From: Tachypleus tridentatus
Lineage: Eukaryota; Arthropoda; Merostomata; Xiphosura; Limulidae
DNA: 64,000 nucleotides
Assembly (NCBI RefSeq): GCF_004210375.1
Contig: NC_134834.1
Location: 150,941,009 to 151,005,008 of the forward strand
Direction of reading: 5' to 3'
A program made the translations under genes and the position numbers. The notes under the pieces are model-generated. The model saw only the letters and a list, made by a program, of their open reading frames with translations. It did not search any database and was not told the origin of the DNA. Positions within the stretch are counted from its first letter, which is position 1; every line of letters starts with the position of its first letter. Below are positions 45,723 to 57,133 of this stretch, in pieces.

Positions 45723-45814
45723 ATGATTATTTCTAAAGATCTCTTCATACTGGGAGACGAGTACTTGACCATGCCTAGAAAGGACAAGTGTGAAGACAAA
45801 ACTCCTGTCAGCAG
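45723..45814 (+). CDS. Candidate first coding exon (30 codons plus 2 bases), unrecognised
   Basis: ATG in good context (A at -3, CAACAATGA) opens MIISKDLFILGDEYLTM, then PRKDKCEDKTPVS, and ends at a perfect donor, AG|GTAAGG, at 45815, leaving phase 2. The peptide is charged, mixed in composition and not repeat-derived. The upstream 190 bases are repeat-free and GC-richer. Taken together it is the most gene-like piece in the window. I do not recognise the protein and could not find the next exon in the 18 kb downstream, so a long intron would be needed. Confidence 0.45.
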
Positions 45815-45931
45815 GTAAGGGCTAATTCACTGACAGGAATGGAGAAATTTAACTTGTTACTATAAAAGTGAATTATAATCATATTAATCATCTTGTAAAC
45901 ACTCATTAAATAAATCCGTGTTAAATAAATT

Positions 45932-46214
45932 CACACTTCCGATGTGAACCTTTGTCCATTAAACTATTAATCTAACACTAGAGAGACCTCTTAGTTTACA
46001 CACTTTCGATATGAACCTTTGTCCATTAAGATATTAATTTAATACTAGACAGACTTCTTAGTTTACACACTTCCGATGTGAACCTTTGTCCATTAAACTA
46101 CTAATCTAACACTAGACAGACCTTTTAGTTTGCACACTTTCGATATGAACCTTTGTCTTATAAAAATACTAATTTAACATTAGACAGACCTCTTAGTTGA
46201 CACACTTCCGATGT
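45932..46214. repeat. 67-bp tandem repeat, 4 copies plus a partial
   Basis: CACACTTCCGATGTGAACC or CACACTTTCGATATGAACC starts at 45932, 45999, 46066, 46133 and 46201. The CCGATG and TCGATA types alternate, so the real unit may be a 134-bp dimer. Confidence 0.95.
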
Positions 46215-46818
46215 TTTCTAGTTCTCTTGAGCCACTTTTAGTATCTGAGTGTATTTTCATTGTCTGAATACCGAGTGTATTCAGTTTTCAGGTTCCATAA
46301 GAACCACGTGTTTTATTGAAAGCTCAGTATGTTTTTGAAGTTAAAAGTTCCCTTCCTTTGCTTTTCGTATTTTCTAACGATTATATTTTATTTCTAACCA
46401 CAGTATTTTTTTTTATAATAAGGTGTCAGTCTCGTAACCCTGTGACCTTTTGATAAAGGATACACGTGAAACTTGTGATGATATTACAGTATTGCTTTCT
46501 GTTGAACTTGCTACTAGAACAAGTGGAATATAGTTAACTCGTATATCGCTGAAAGATTCAAATAAATAAAGTACCTTTGCTTAGACCCACTTAATTAACG
46601 CTTTAGGTCTTTGTTTTAGAAAATGGTGTAGTAGTAATATAGAGTATTAGAAATTGATTTAAAAGAAACGTGTATCCATGTGATAGATTCTGTTTGCCCT
46701 ATTTTGGGAGTGACTGCTGCTACCATCTACTGTCCAAACTAATCTTCAAGGTGTTTCTCACCGCTATTACTTTTGGGTCACCCTATATAATAACCATTTT
46801 CAATTGTTGTAACTTGCT
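46215..46818. other. No feature recognised
   Basis: AT-rich spacer, presumably intron if the 45723 exon is real. Confidence 0.4.
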
Positions 46819-46936
46819 CCCAGTGGCACAGCTGTATATCTGCGGACTTACAATTCTAGAGATCGAGTTTCGATACCTGTGGAGGGTAGAGCACAGATAT
46901 CTCACTGCGTAGTTTGTGTTTAAACCACAAACAAAG
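46819..46936 (+). repeat. SINE-B2 copy
   Basis: CCCAGTGGCACAGCTGTATA head, GAGTTTCGATACCTG B box and a TTTGTGTTTAAACCACAAAC tail. Confidence 0.8.
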
Positions 46937-47929
46937 TTATAAGTCGGACAGATATAGTCCAACGTTCTTGCACATTTTCCGTTAAATCAGGCTTTTTACA
47001 ACATCTGAAGAGCACACTTTGGTTTAAACACTAGAAATGGATTGATGAGGGAAAAACGAAGTTTAATAATGGAAATTAAGACTGTTGATAAGACATTTTA
47101 TTTACGTTTTATTTACAGATTCGAACGTTTCGGAATGACTTGTACATTTCGTCGTTTACAAAAATGTATGTAACAATTAATTCAAACCCTAAGAAATAAG
47201 CAATCCTTTATACGATGAGCTCTTTGACAGAAGTGCAAATTAACTCATTCTCTGATGTATAAGAAAACTTTGTACTGACCTTTAATTACTCTTTGTGACA
47301 CAATAACGCCCGCCATAATTACTTCATTTTATACGTGTTTAAAAACCATTTTTGAATATCGTGACCCATCTGAGCTGAAATATTAGGGTCATTTTTATGT
47401 TTTAGCATAACTACTGCCTAAGTTGACCTTGTAAAAACCAATCGCTCTAGAAAGACCACGTCAAGGTTAGAAAAACCGCTGACCTACATTTCATGAAGGT
47501 CGACTGTCGAATAATGTTATTTGTCAGAATTCTGATGGTTGGCTGTTTGTCGTCAAAGGAAGAATAACATGCTAGTCACTTGTTCTTAGATTAACAAGTA
47601 TGAGTTTTATATATCAACAATAATTCCACACACACACGTAACACCGCTTTTTGACGTATCAGTTATAGTGGATTAATAGTAGAAACTTTTATCTATGTAC
47701 AGGTTGAGACAAAAGTAACGATAAAGTTGTTTGATTTAGAAAATAGTTTATGAAACAATAATTCGATTCCTTTTAATTATATTAATAGTATTTTGAATAA
47801 GATCCTGTTTATAGTTCCAGCTTTATTGTTGTATATTTCTCATTGTGTTAGAGATTAGGATATCAGTTATCATTGCCCTTATGTTCGGACAGAGTGTTGA
47901 GTACTGAATATTTATCTTTGTCCTATCTA
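46937..47929. other. No feature recognised
   Basis: AT-rich, with stops in all frames. Confidence 0.45.
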
Positions 47930-48200
47930 GGTTAAAGTGTACAATATTAGTTCTTTGTCATTATCCGAGGTTAAAGAGTAAAGTATTAGTTATTTGTCTT
48001 TATTCTAGGTTAAAGAGTACAATATTAGTTCTTTGTCATTATCCGAGGTTAAAGAGTAAAGTATTAGTTATTTGTCTTTATTCTAGGTTAAAGAGTACAG
48101 TATTAGTTGCTTGTCTTTATTCTAGGTTAAAGAGTACAGTATTAGTTGTTTGTCTTTATTCTAGGTTAAAGAGTACAGTATTGGTTGTTTGTTCTTCTCC
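47930..48200. repeat. 39-bp tandem repeat, 7 copies
   Basis: GGTTAAAGAGTA starts every 39 bp from 47930 to 48164. Early copies alternate two types (CATTATCCGA and CTTTATTCTA), giving a 78-bp dimer. Confidence 0.95.
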
Positions 48201-48446
48201 TTATCCTGTGATAAATGGAAGGACGTTAACTCTTTTGTACTTGACCTTATCCTAAGATAAAGAACAGTGTTTGTTTATCACTAACCTTGACCTAGGATGA
48301 AATAAAAATGTCTCTGGTTTTCTCGAGGTTATCTTGTAACAAACCATCACGTTTATCAGCTATTTCAAAGTAACGGCTGAGACGTTGTATATGTATTGCA
48401 TCAATAAAGTTGAGATAGAAAACAGAACTATATTTAATAGAGTGTG

Positions 48447-49345
48447 TAACATAATTAGATATCAGTTAGCATCTTATATAGATGGATTTTAATCCTATAA
48501 TAGAGTGTATAATCTAACTAGATATCAGTTAGCATCTTATATATATGGATGTTAATCATATAATAGCGTGTGTAATCTAACTAGATATCAGTTAGCATCT
48601 TATATATATGGATGTTAATCATATAATAGCGTGTGTAGTCTAAATAGATATTAGTCAGCATCTTATATATATGGATGATAATCCTATAATAGCGTGTGTA
48701 ATCTAACTAGATATTAGTCAGCACATTATATAGATGGATGTTAATCCTATAATAGAGTGTATAATCTAACTAGATATCAGTTAGCATCTTATATATATGG
48801 ATGTTAATCATATAATAGCGTGTGTAATCTAAATAGATATTAGTTAGCATCTTATATATATGGATGTTAATCATATAATAGCGTGTGTAATCTAAATAGA
48901 TATTAGTTAGCATCTTATATATATGGATGTTAATCATATAATAGCGTGTGTAATCTAAATAGATATTAGTTAGCATCTTATATATATGGATGATAATCCT
49001 ATAATAGCGTGTGTAATCTAAATAGATATTAGTCAGCACATTATATAGATGGATGTTAATCCTATAATAGAGTGGGTAATCTAACTAGATATCAGTCAGC
49101 ATCTTATATAGATGAATGTTGTTTTATAATAGAGTGTATAATTTAACTAGATTTCAGTCAGCATCTTATATAGTTGGATGCTAATCCTATAATACAGCGT
49201 GTAATCTAACTAGATATTAGTTAGCATCTTATATAAATGGATGTTGTTTTATAATAGAGTGTGTAATCTAACTAGATATCAGTTAGAATCTTATACAGAT
49301 GCATGTTGACCCTGTAATACAGCGTGTTATCTAATTAGATGTTGA
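48447..49345. repeat. 63-bp minisatellite, about 14 copies
   Basis: The unit AATCTAACTAGATATCAG..GCATCTTATATA repeats every 63 bp. Subtypes CATATAATAGCG and CCTATAATAGAG recur in blocks. The open minus frame at 48770-49039 (MLTNIYLDYTRYY repeated) is a product of the 63-bp period. Confidence 0.96.
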
Positions 49346-50529
49346 AGGACAATCGAAACTAGATTATATTGTTATTGTGTAACTATCTTTTTGTTTCTGG
49401 TAGTTTAGCTCAGCTGTTGATTGTTTTGTTTCTTAACGTGTTTGGAAATTTAGTGAAGGGTTTTTGTTTCCTTTTATGCTGCTTGATGTTTGGACATATG
49501 ACTGTAAATTTGATTCGAACCAGAGTAGGGCAAGATTACTGAGATGGAATGTTCGGTATTCGAAAGATTACCTTAAGCTTACTATACTGATGTGACAGCC
49601 CACGAATAAAGAGTGACTGTACTAATGTGACCTTCAAAATCTTCATGTTACAGTCACTACTAGGAAAGTGCTGTGACATTGACCTCTGGTGAAATTCTGT
49701 AATCTATTTCCGTTGTTATCTACTGTGGTTGACTAGAAAGTTGGAATACCACGTGGGTAAAACCACATCTTCCTGAGTCACTGAGGAAATTTTCAATTAA
49801 CTCTTCGTTGCGTGATTTCTGGGAAACTTCTTGTCGCCCACGTGCTTCATCTCGGAAGTACTTAACACGTGTCACAAAACCGGCTTCTCTGTGGACATTA
49901 TTTGGGAAGATACAGCAAGGTTTTTATATAAACTTTCACTTCGTAATTTAACCAACGTGAATGTTTTCTAGAAAATGAATCGTTCTTTTCACCTCTAACC
50001 ACATCCTTACGTCAGATGTTGCCATCACATTGGGAAACAGAAAGTATCTTTACAACAGAAATCGAATATCAAATGCGAATTCCTGAGAAACACCACGTAC
50101 TATCAAAAACTTGTTACGTCAATAAACAGTTCTATTACGAAACCTTTGTTTAATCCTATATACATATAAAGCCTAACCTTCATTTTACCGCCCCCCCCCC
50201 CGAGGGAGGACGAGGGTATTGCAATCGGGTTGATGTGTTTGTCTGTCCCTCTGTGTCTTGAAAATGGATCGATGTACATAAATATTTTGCACAAGGTGGG
50301 AAGTCAGTATGGGACAGATCTCCCCCAGATGTGGTCATGATCCGGATTCTCGATCACTCTCTAGCATTTTTTATAATGGATAAATAGGACATTTATGTGG
50401 TATGGACACATTAAGGTTCAGACATCTGACCACAAGAGAGTAAATGATCCAGGTTTGAAAGTATACAGCTTGTCTAGTTGAAAAATACACGAAAATAAAT
50501 CACTAGTATCTACGTACAAAAATGGAATT
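49346..50529. other. No gene; short C-run
   Basis: A run of about 12 C residues near 50190 is the only low-complexity feature. Otherwise unrecognised. Confidence 0.45.
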
Positions 50530-50714
50530 ATTGTGTAAGTTAGATACGCTGTAAACCACCATACATTTATTGTGTAAGTTAGATACACTGTAGAACACCA
50601 CACATTTATTGTGTCAGTTAGATACACTGTAGAACACCACACATTTATTGTGTAAGTTAGATACATTGTAAGACACCATACCTTTATTGTATTTAGATAC
50701 ACTGTGAAACACAA
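50530..50714. repeat. 39-bp tandem repeat, 5 copies
   Basis: TTGTGTAAGTTAGATACACT starts near 50531, 50570, 50609, 50648 and 50687. Confidence 0.94.
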
Positions 50715-51125
50715 GTATATGTAGTGGTGGTTTTGTTAAAAAGTCGCCAGACAGTATATGTAGTGGTGGTTTTGTTAAAACATCACCAGACAGTATATGT
50801 AGTGATGGTTTTGTTAAAAAGTCACCAGACAGTATATGTAGTGGTGATTTTGTTAAAAAGTCGCCAGACAGTATATGTAGTGGTGGTTTTGTTAAAAAGT
50901 CGCCAGACAGTATATGTATTGATGGTTTTGTTAAAACGTCGCCAGACAGTATATGTAGTAGTGGTTTTGTTAAAACGTCATCAGACAGTATATGTTGTGG
51001 TTTGTTTTGTTAAAAAGTCACCAGACAGTATATGTAGTAGTGGTTTTGTTGTAAAGTTACCAGACAGTATATGTAGTAGTGGTTTTCTTAAAAAGTTACC
51101 AGATAGTATTTGTGGTAATATAAAA
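50715..51125. repeat. Second 39-bp tandem repeat, 10-11 copies
   Basis: GTATATGTAGTGGTGGTTTT starts at 50715, 50754, 50793 and so on. It has the same period as the adjacent array but no obvious sequence relation. The 138-codon frame (50724-51140) is open because 39 is divisible by 3. Confidence 0.96.
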
Positions 51126-51872
51126 GTCGTATGTGTGTAGTGTTACAATAAAAACAATATACTATTAATTAAATGTCAGCGGCATCTTTATATGTGCATA
51201 CATATATGTATATATTTATATGTTGTTTTCCTAAACCGATAAAGTGACCTCTGTGTGGTATTACACAACCAGCCTTGTACAGTGCATCTGCTCTTGTGGT
51301 TCCAAACAGGTTTTCTTCCACTCCTCACTGTGATCCGACGATCAAAATTACGTTTTAAAAACTGACACTGACTCTAAATGCCAGTATTTTGATATGATTT
51401 ACTCGGATAGATAAACTCCTATTGGTTCCCGGCCGGCGGATAGTAGTTGCTGGCGGTTATTCGACCTTGAAAAATTCTGTTGGCTAACTGGCGACTGTAG
51501 TGGTCTAGTGTGGTGATGGTGGGAGAGAAAGAAAGGGTTAAACATCACTGATGCCAGAGGGTGGTTTTTACTTAACCCTAAAAGTATCACTGGATCCAAG
51601 TAAATGGACACAATTTAGAAAAGGTTGTTCAGTAGTATTATCAGTGAGTTTACGTAGGTGAATTGAATGTACTTTCCACGTGTCTTAATGAAAGGTAACA
51701 AGTGTTCTGATGAATAACACGTAACACGAAATAAAACAAACATACATGACCCGGATCTTTAACTGAGTTTAATTTGCCGGTAAAAATGCCAGTCACGTGT
51801 TTTAAGTAATTGTCACATCTGATTGTTAGATAGATTTGAGAGCATGCGAATTTTAACAAAGCAAGACTATTC
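51126..51872. other. No feature recognised
   Basis: A short TATATG-rich stretch lies near 51190-51225. The rest is unrecognised. Confidence 0.45.
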
Positions 51873-52435
51873 TTAAAGAACCAGTCACTTATTGTGATCA
51901 ACCTATTGAAGAACCAATGAGTCAATTATTGCGTTCAACCTATTAAACAACCAGTCTGTTATTGTGAACAACTCATTGAAGAACCAATTAGTCAGTCATT
52001 GTGATCAACCTATTAAAGAATCAGTCAGTCATTATGTTCAATCTATTAAACAATCAGTCAGTCATTGTGATCAACCCATTGAGAAACCAATCAGTCAGTC
52101 ATTGTGTTCAACCCATTGAAGAACCAGCCACTCAGTCATTGTGATCAACCCTTTGGAGAACCAGCCACTCAGTCATTGTGATCAACCTATTAAAGAATCA
52201 GTCAGTCATTGTGATCAACCTATTAAAGAACTAATCAATCATTGTGATCAACCTATTAAAGAACCAATCAGGCAGTCATTGTGGTCAACCTATTGAAGAA
52301 CCAATCAGGTAGTCATTGTGTTCAACATATTAAACAATCAGTTTGTCATTGTGATCAACCATTTGAAGAACCCATCAGTCAGTCAATGTGATCAACCTAT
52401 TAAACAACTAGTCAGTTATTATGTTCAACCTGATC
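51873..52435. repeat. 32/36-bp minisatellite, 16 copies
   Basis: Units built on TCATTGTG(A)TCAACCTATT and AAAGAACCAATCAG recur at 32- or 36-bp spacing. The two lengths differ by one extra CAGT-type tetranucleotide. Confidence 0.95.
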
Positions 52436-52555
52436 TATGGAAATCTATTAGAATATATTGCGTTCTCTTAATCTTAGCTCACTTCGTACGGTTTATTAAG
52501 CTTAGGCAAATCATATATTTTACTTTAGGTTTTAAATACAAGTCTGAAGGTGCTC

Positions 52556-52690
52556 GAAGCGGCTTATAATTAGAATATCGAGCTATGGATCAGAAAGTTG
52601 GAGGTTCGAGCCTGCAGCATACTACTGAACACGTTGTGCACTATCAACCGTAAACATGGGACAGTCAGTTCCGCTTTTAGATTAAGAGTA
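52556..52690 (+). repeat. SINE-C copy (tRNA-like)
   Basis: GAGCTATGGATCAGAAAG precedes a GGAGGTTCGAGCC B box, then a CATACTACTGAACACG body. See the related copy at 10483. Confidence 0.45.
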
Positions 52691-52863
52691 GACGTGTACG
52701 CAGCGAGTGTTTCTTATTAATTGTCTTTTTTTCTGGTCTTTTGTCAAAATATCCGAAACCTTTAATTCTTTAGCCGTCTTTGTTTTGTGAAAATATTTTT
52801 TAAAAGGGGGCGAGACTAGACGGATACACTAACTTCCAGTATTTTCGACGTTTCCAAAATTTC

Positions 52864-52977
52864 CCTGGTGGTATATCTTTGAAATTACTACGCTGAAATC
52901 AGGGGTTCGATTCCCCTCTGTGGACACAGCAGTTTGCCCGATGTGGCTCTGCTATAAGAAAACTCCCAACCACACGT
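52864..52977 (+). repeat. SINE-B1 copy
   Basis: Head partly eroded. AAATCAGGGGTTCGATTCCC, TGCCCGATGTGGCTCTGC and TATAAGAAAACTCCC are clear. Confidence 0.82.
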
Positions 52978-53640
52978 TTCCAAAACCACACAAAAACGTT
53001 GTGCCATACAAAATTTATCTTCAGGATTTCATAGGTGTTACGTAAACCGTGAGCAACACTTGAGAGCGACAAATAGATATGATGACTACAGATTGTAGTA
53101 AGTGATGCTTCAAAGGTAGACGTTTTCTTTTACGTTTAAACCAATAATACGGGTTAGTCAAATCAACTCACGATATAATTAGTAATGTTGGATAAGATAT
53201 TCTGGTGTTCTCGCTTTACGTTTCAAGATTTGGGGCAGGCACCTAATTTAGATTCTGTGCTGAGGAATGTGTTTGGCGTATTACCATTGTTTATATTTGT
53301 TGCTAAAGAAAAAAGAGTACGTATTGGTTTTTAGGGCTCACGCCATCGGTACTACAGTTTGGAGTGCTATACTGTTAGATGTCCAGAAATGAAACCCAAT
53401 TTAGATAAGATATTCAGGGGAAGACAGAATAACTAATAACTTATTTCAGCTATAAATTAGCTTGTATTTCTAATTGTAATATAACTGCCGTGCAAAAACA
53501 CTGAATTAACATGAAAACGTGTTATTTCTACAAACCAAGTTTTCTCATTGGGTGTGATGGGTTTTAGGCGTACCTATTTATGTATTTATCAAGATCTATG
53601 ACTTTCTAAAATAATACAAGAACTTATCCTTGTTTGGTTG
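52978..53640. other. No feature recognised
   Basis: AT-rich spacer. Confidence 0.45.
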
Positions 53641-53807
53641 AATTTCACGCAAAGCTATACGAGGACTATCTGTGCTAGCCGTCCCTAAATTAGCAGTGTA
53701 AGACTAGAGGTATGGCAGCTAGTCATCACTACCCACTGCCAACTCTTGGGCTACTCTTTTGCCAACGACTAGTGGGATTGACCGTCACATTATAACGTCC
53801 CCACGGT
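53641..53807 (-). repeat. SINE-A copy lacking the head
   Basis: Tail and body (CACGCAAAGCTATACGAGG to ATAACGTCCCCACGG) are present. The tRNA-like head is absent. Confidence 0.88.
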
Positions 53808-54346
53808 AAGCTAACGATATTTATAAAATGTCAGAGAAAGTCGCATGAAGCACTATTTAAAGATAATATTTATTATACCGTCTCTCTAGGGTAAGAATGT
53901 TTAAGCGTCACCAAGATGACCCATTGTGGTTTGTACGTGCGTAAATGTACCATCGGTAATACCAGTAAGAGATTCTGAGGAGTATAAGTCGGATCTTGGT
54001 GGGTCGTGCTCATCGATATTTAGTTTTAGAGGTTGGTTAATTGTCGTGGGGCTGATGTCTGTAATAGTTAACAAGTAAACTCGCTTTGTTTTCGTCATTG
54101 ATGTATGTAGTTTGTGTTCAAAACGCGTTTGTTGTTGGTTGTTTCTCTTGTAAACGTTTTGGATTCATTCTAGAAAGCTGTGTGACTTTGTGCTTAGTAA
54201 CAACCAAACCAAACTAAATCTGATCGGTTGGTTTATAAACGACACAATGAGTTTTGCTTGATAATAGAAATTAAATATCAGTTTGAAAGTTAAATAGCTA
54301 AGTTTACATATAAGACAACCCACTTTACTGATTTTTAGAAATTAGA
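53808..54346. other. No feature recognised
   Basis: The 65-codon minus frame at 53901-54098 shows no domain. Confidence 0.4.
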
Positions 54347-54620
54347 GGCCTGGCACGGCCAGGTGGTTAAGGCGTTCGACTCTTAATCTGAGGGTAGCGG
54401 GTTCAAATCCCCGTCGCACCAAACATGCTCGCCTTTTCAGCCGTGAGTCCGTTATAATGTGACGGTCAATCCCACTATTCGTTGGTAAAAGAGTAGCCCA
54501 AGAGTTGGCGGTGGGTGGCGATGACTAGCTGCCTTTAGCTGTCTTACACTGCTAAATTAGGGACGGCTAGCTGAGATAGCCCTCGTGTAGCTTTGCGCGA
54601 AACTCAAAATAAAATAAAAC
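54347..54620 (+). repeat. SINE-A copy with CTT-type anticodon loop
   Basis: Complete head to tail. Its anticodon region reads GACTCTTAATCTGAGG, like tRNA-Lys(CTT), while other copies read GACTCGTAATCTGAGG. This supports a tRNA-Lys-like origin of the head. Confidence 0.92.
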
Positions 54621-55907
54621 AAGCTTCTAATGGCAAGAACAGTTACAAGTACGTTACGTATAGTACGGTTTATATTTGAATATCGTTTTCTTTGAAAGCG
54701 TCTGCAATTTTTTCATTCCAGTGATGAGTGTTTGTTTTAGTGTTAAGGTGTTTTTGTTTTAATTTAGAAGTCTTTTAATCACCTTGATTTTAGCAATTGT
54801 GAAATCAAATGCCTGCTAGGACTAAACCATGTGATTTTCACGGTACACGGCTGTTGGTGTTCGTTTCAAAATTCCATCTAACATTACATGTTAAGTTATG
54901 CCTGTCTTTGGGTCAGGAGAGGGGGTGAACGACCTCGCAATGTGTAGGGCACGAGGTGCGTACCAGAGCTGTGGGTCACTAGTACCATCCACTGACTGTG
55001 AAGCATTGTTCTTCCACCCCGAGGGGGATAGGCTATATATCGTTGGTGTTCGGGAACTTCAAACGACATAAACTGTACAGAAGCTTTATGACCATTTTAA
55101 ACAACGGTTGACGTCATAGAGCACGTGTGGAGTCTTTATTACAAGAAGCAAATATTGTCAAGTTAGGTCAATCACTTGTGTCCCTTGAAAAACGACTGTG
55201 TCGTGATTATGAGTTTTAGAAGCGTTACTTTAATTCTTTTTTAATAGCAGTCCTATACGATGAATATCGAACCTTTATTTAAGTTTCAGCTTTACAGTTC
55301 CACTTATTTCTACGTCTACAGAGATTTCAGACTGCACGTGACTCGAGATCGGTAAATATCTTCTGCAGCAGTAACTCAACTGGTCATTAAATCACCCAAC
55401 CTAGCCTCCAAATGGTGCGCAAGGAGCGTGCGCATAGCTGAGAGGTCAACGAACCTGTGTTATCAAGAGCTAGCAAATAAGGCAAGTTGAAGAGGTATGA
55501 GAGGGGGAATCAAGTCTTTTGTGATTGGTTATAATGTTGACTTTATGGAGCAGGGGGTTCAAGGCCGTTGAAATGTATCAATAAAGTTAAACATTCTCTA
55601 AACTATTCCATGTCACGTGACAACTTTCCAGAAACATTACGTAATCATTTGTTCGCATCACTTTACGTGGTTTTAAGCACAAAGATAGCGAAACACTCGA
55701 CAACATTACAAATACAGACAACACTTGACAACATTACGCATGCAATGGGCAATTTTTAGCAGAAACTTCTAGAAGGAACTTGGTCTTCTATTTTTCAGAA
55801 TATATTCGCTATAAATCTTGTGTCAATATTCTCATTATTCTTAGAGCTTCACGTTTCTTTGTCTTTCCATGAATATTTCAGTTCTTTTGGCTGAGGCAAT
55901 GAATATT
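54621..55907. other. No gene recognised
   Basis: 54890-55045 is GC-richer but has no open frame of note. GTGCGCAAGGAGCGTGCGCA near 55415 is a CpG-rich patch with two NRF-1-like half sites. Confidence 0.4.
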
Positions 55908-56205
55908 CATCACCAAGTAAGCTGATTCGCTGAGTCTATGAATGTAATGTCACATGGTTTCATCACCAAGTAAGCTGATTCGCTGAGTCTATGAATGTAG
56001 TGTCACGTGGTTTCATCAGCTAGTGAGTTAATTGGCTGAGTATATGAATATAGTGTCACACGGTTTCATCACCAAGGGAGCTAATTAGCTGAGTCTATGA
56101 ATATAGTACCACATGGTTTCATGACCAAGTGAGCTGATTGGTTGAGTCTATGAATATAGTGTCGCATGGTTTCATCACCAAGTGTGCTGATTGTTTAGGA
56201 CTATA
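55908..56205. repeat. 53-bp tandem repeat, 6 copies
   Basis: CATCACCAAGTAAGCTGATT starts at 55908, 55961, 56014, 56067, 56120 and 56173. Confidence 0.95.
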
Positions 56206-57033
56206 TGGAGATACGAAAAGTTGTATGTAAAGTTATGGAAAATAGAAAATTTCTTTATTTTTTATAAAGTTCCCCTGATGTCACTCAGCAATCCCTTGTC
56301 GTCGTGTTTCTAGTTAAAGTAATTAAAAATCAACTTATTTGTTGTTAAACAAGTCAGCGATTTCTTTTAACTTTATATCCTTGTTTTCCATCATTAAAAT
56401 CACTCAATCCAACCACTCACGTCGCCACCGAAGGAACAATATGATAGTCCAACATCAAGACAGTTATTTTCCGATAATAAGAGCTGATGAATTATATTCC
56501 ATATATATATATATATACGATATTTTACGTAAAACACTCTAATACTGTTAAAGATTCAAATTAACAATTCAAATGCGGCACGTGGATTTAACGAATAAAA
56601 AAATATCCATGTTTCTTTTTAAAATGTAAAGATACCGGTTCATAGCCAGTTTGTATAAAGTAAATTTTTGATATCAAATATGTATATATCTATATAAAGA
56701 TGGATCAAGATGTCCATATATATGAATTTTTAATGTAACTTTAAAAGACGTGTTTTCGTGGGACGAACTACTCACATACTGAGTGGAATGTGTCCACGAC
56801 CTGAATGTTTGTTTATATCTGACACACACACGCACATGTGTGTCAGTGATGTGTATGAGTATGGTGGGGTCAATGCCCTCGTTCTGCGAGGAGCCCTGAA
56901 AGCCTCGCCAGTTATTGCGCGAACAGGTTTGCTGGTAACATTACTCCTTAGCCTTCGGGGTCGTGGAGGGTTTTTGATGTCAAAAACTAACCCTAAAAGT
57001 AACTGAAGTTGCCAGAGCAGTGCTAAGCACTGT
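56206..57033. other. AT microsatellite and an unusual GC-rich patch
   Basis: A TA dinucleotide run lies near 56500-56518. A small hairpin of CTGACACACA against TGTGTGTCAG sits at 56818-56846. The following 56860-56970 is GC-rich and open in both directions but unrecognised. Confidence 0.45.
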
Positions 57034-57133
57034 ATGTTTGTTGTCAAGCGCAAAGTTGCACAATGGGCTATCTATGCTGTGCCCACCACGGATGTCGAAA
57101 CCCTTCAGGTTCACCACTATGTCACTGAGGAAC
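57034..57133 (-). repeat. SINE-B2 copy
   Basis: TTTGTTGTCAAGCGCAAAGT, GGGCTATCTATGCTGTGCCC and CCACGGATGTCGAAACC, in complement orientation. Confidence 0.75.

Noticed and set aside
48770..49039. 89-codon minus frame MLTNIYLDYTRYY repeats
   Set aside because: By-product of the 63-bp minisatellite.
50724..51140. 138-codon open frame with LLKSRQTVYVV-like repeats
   Set aside because: It exists only because a 39-bp minisatellite is divisible by three and lacks a stop. No splice or promoter support.
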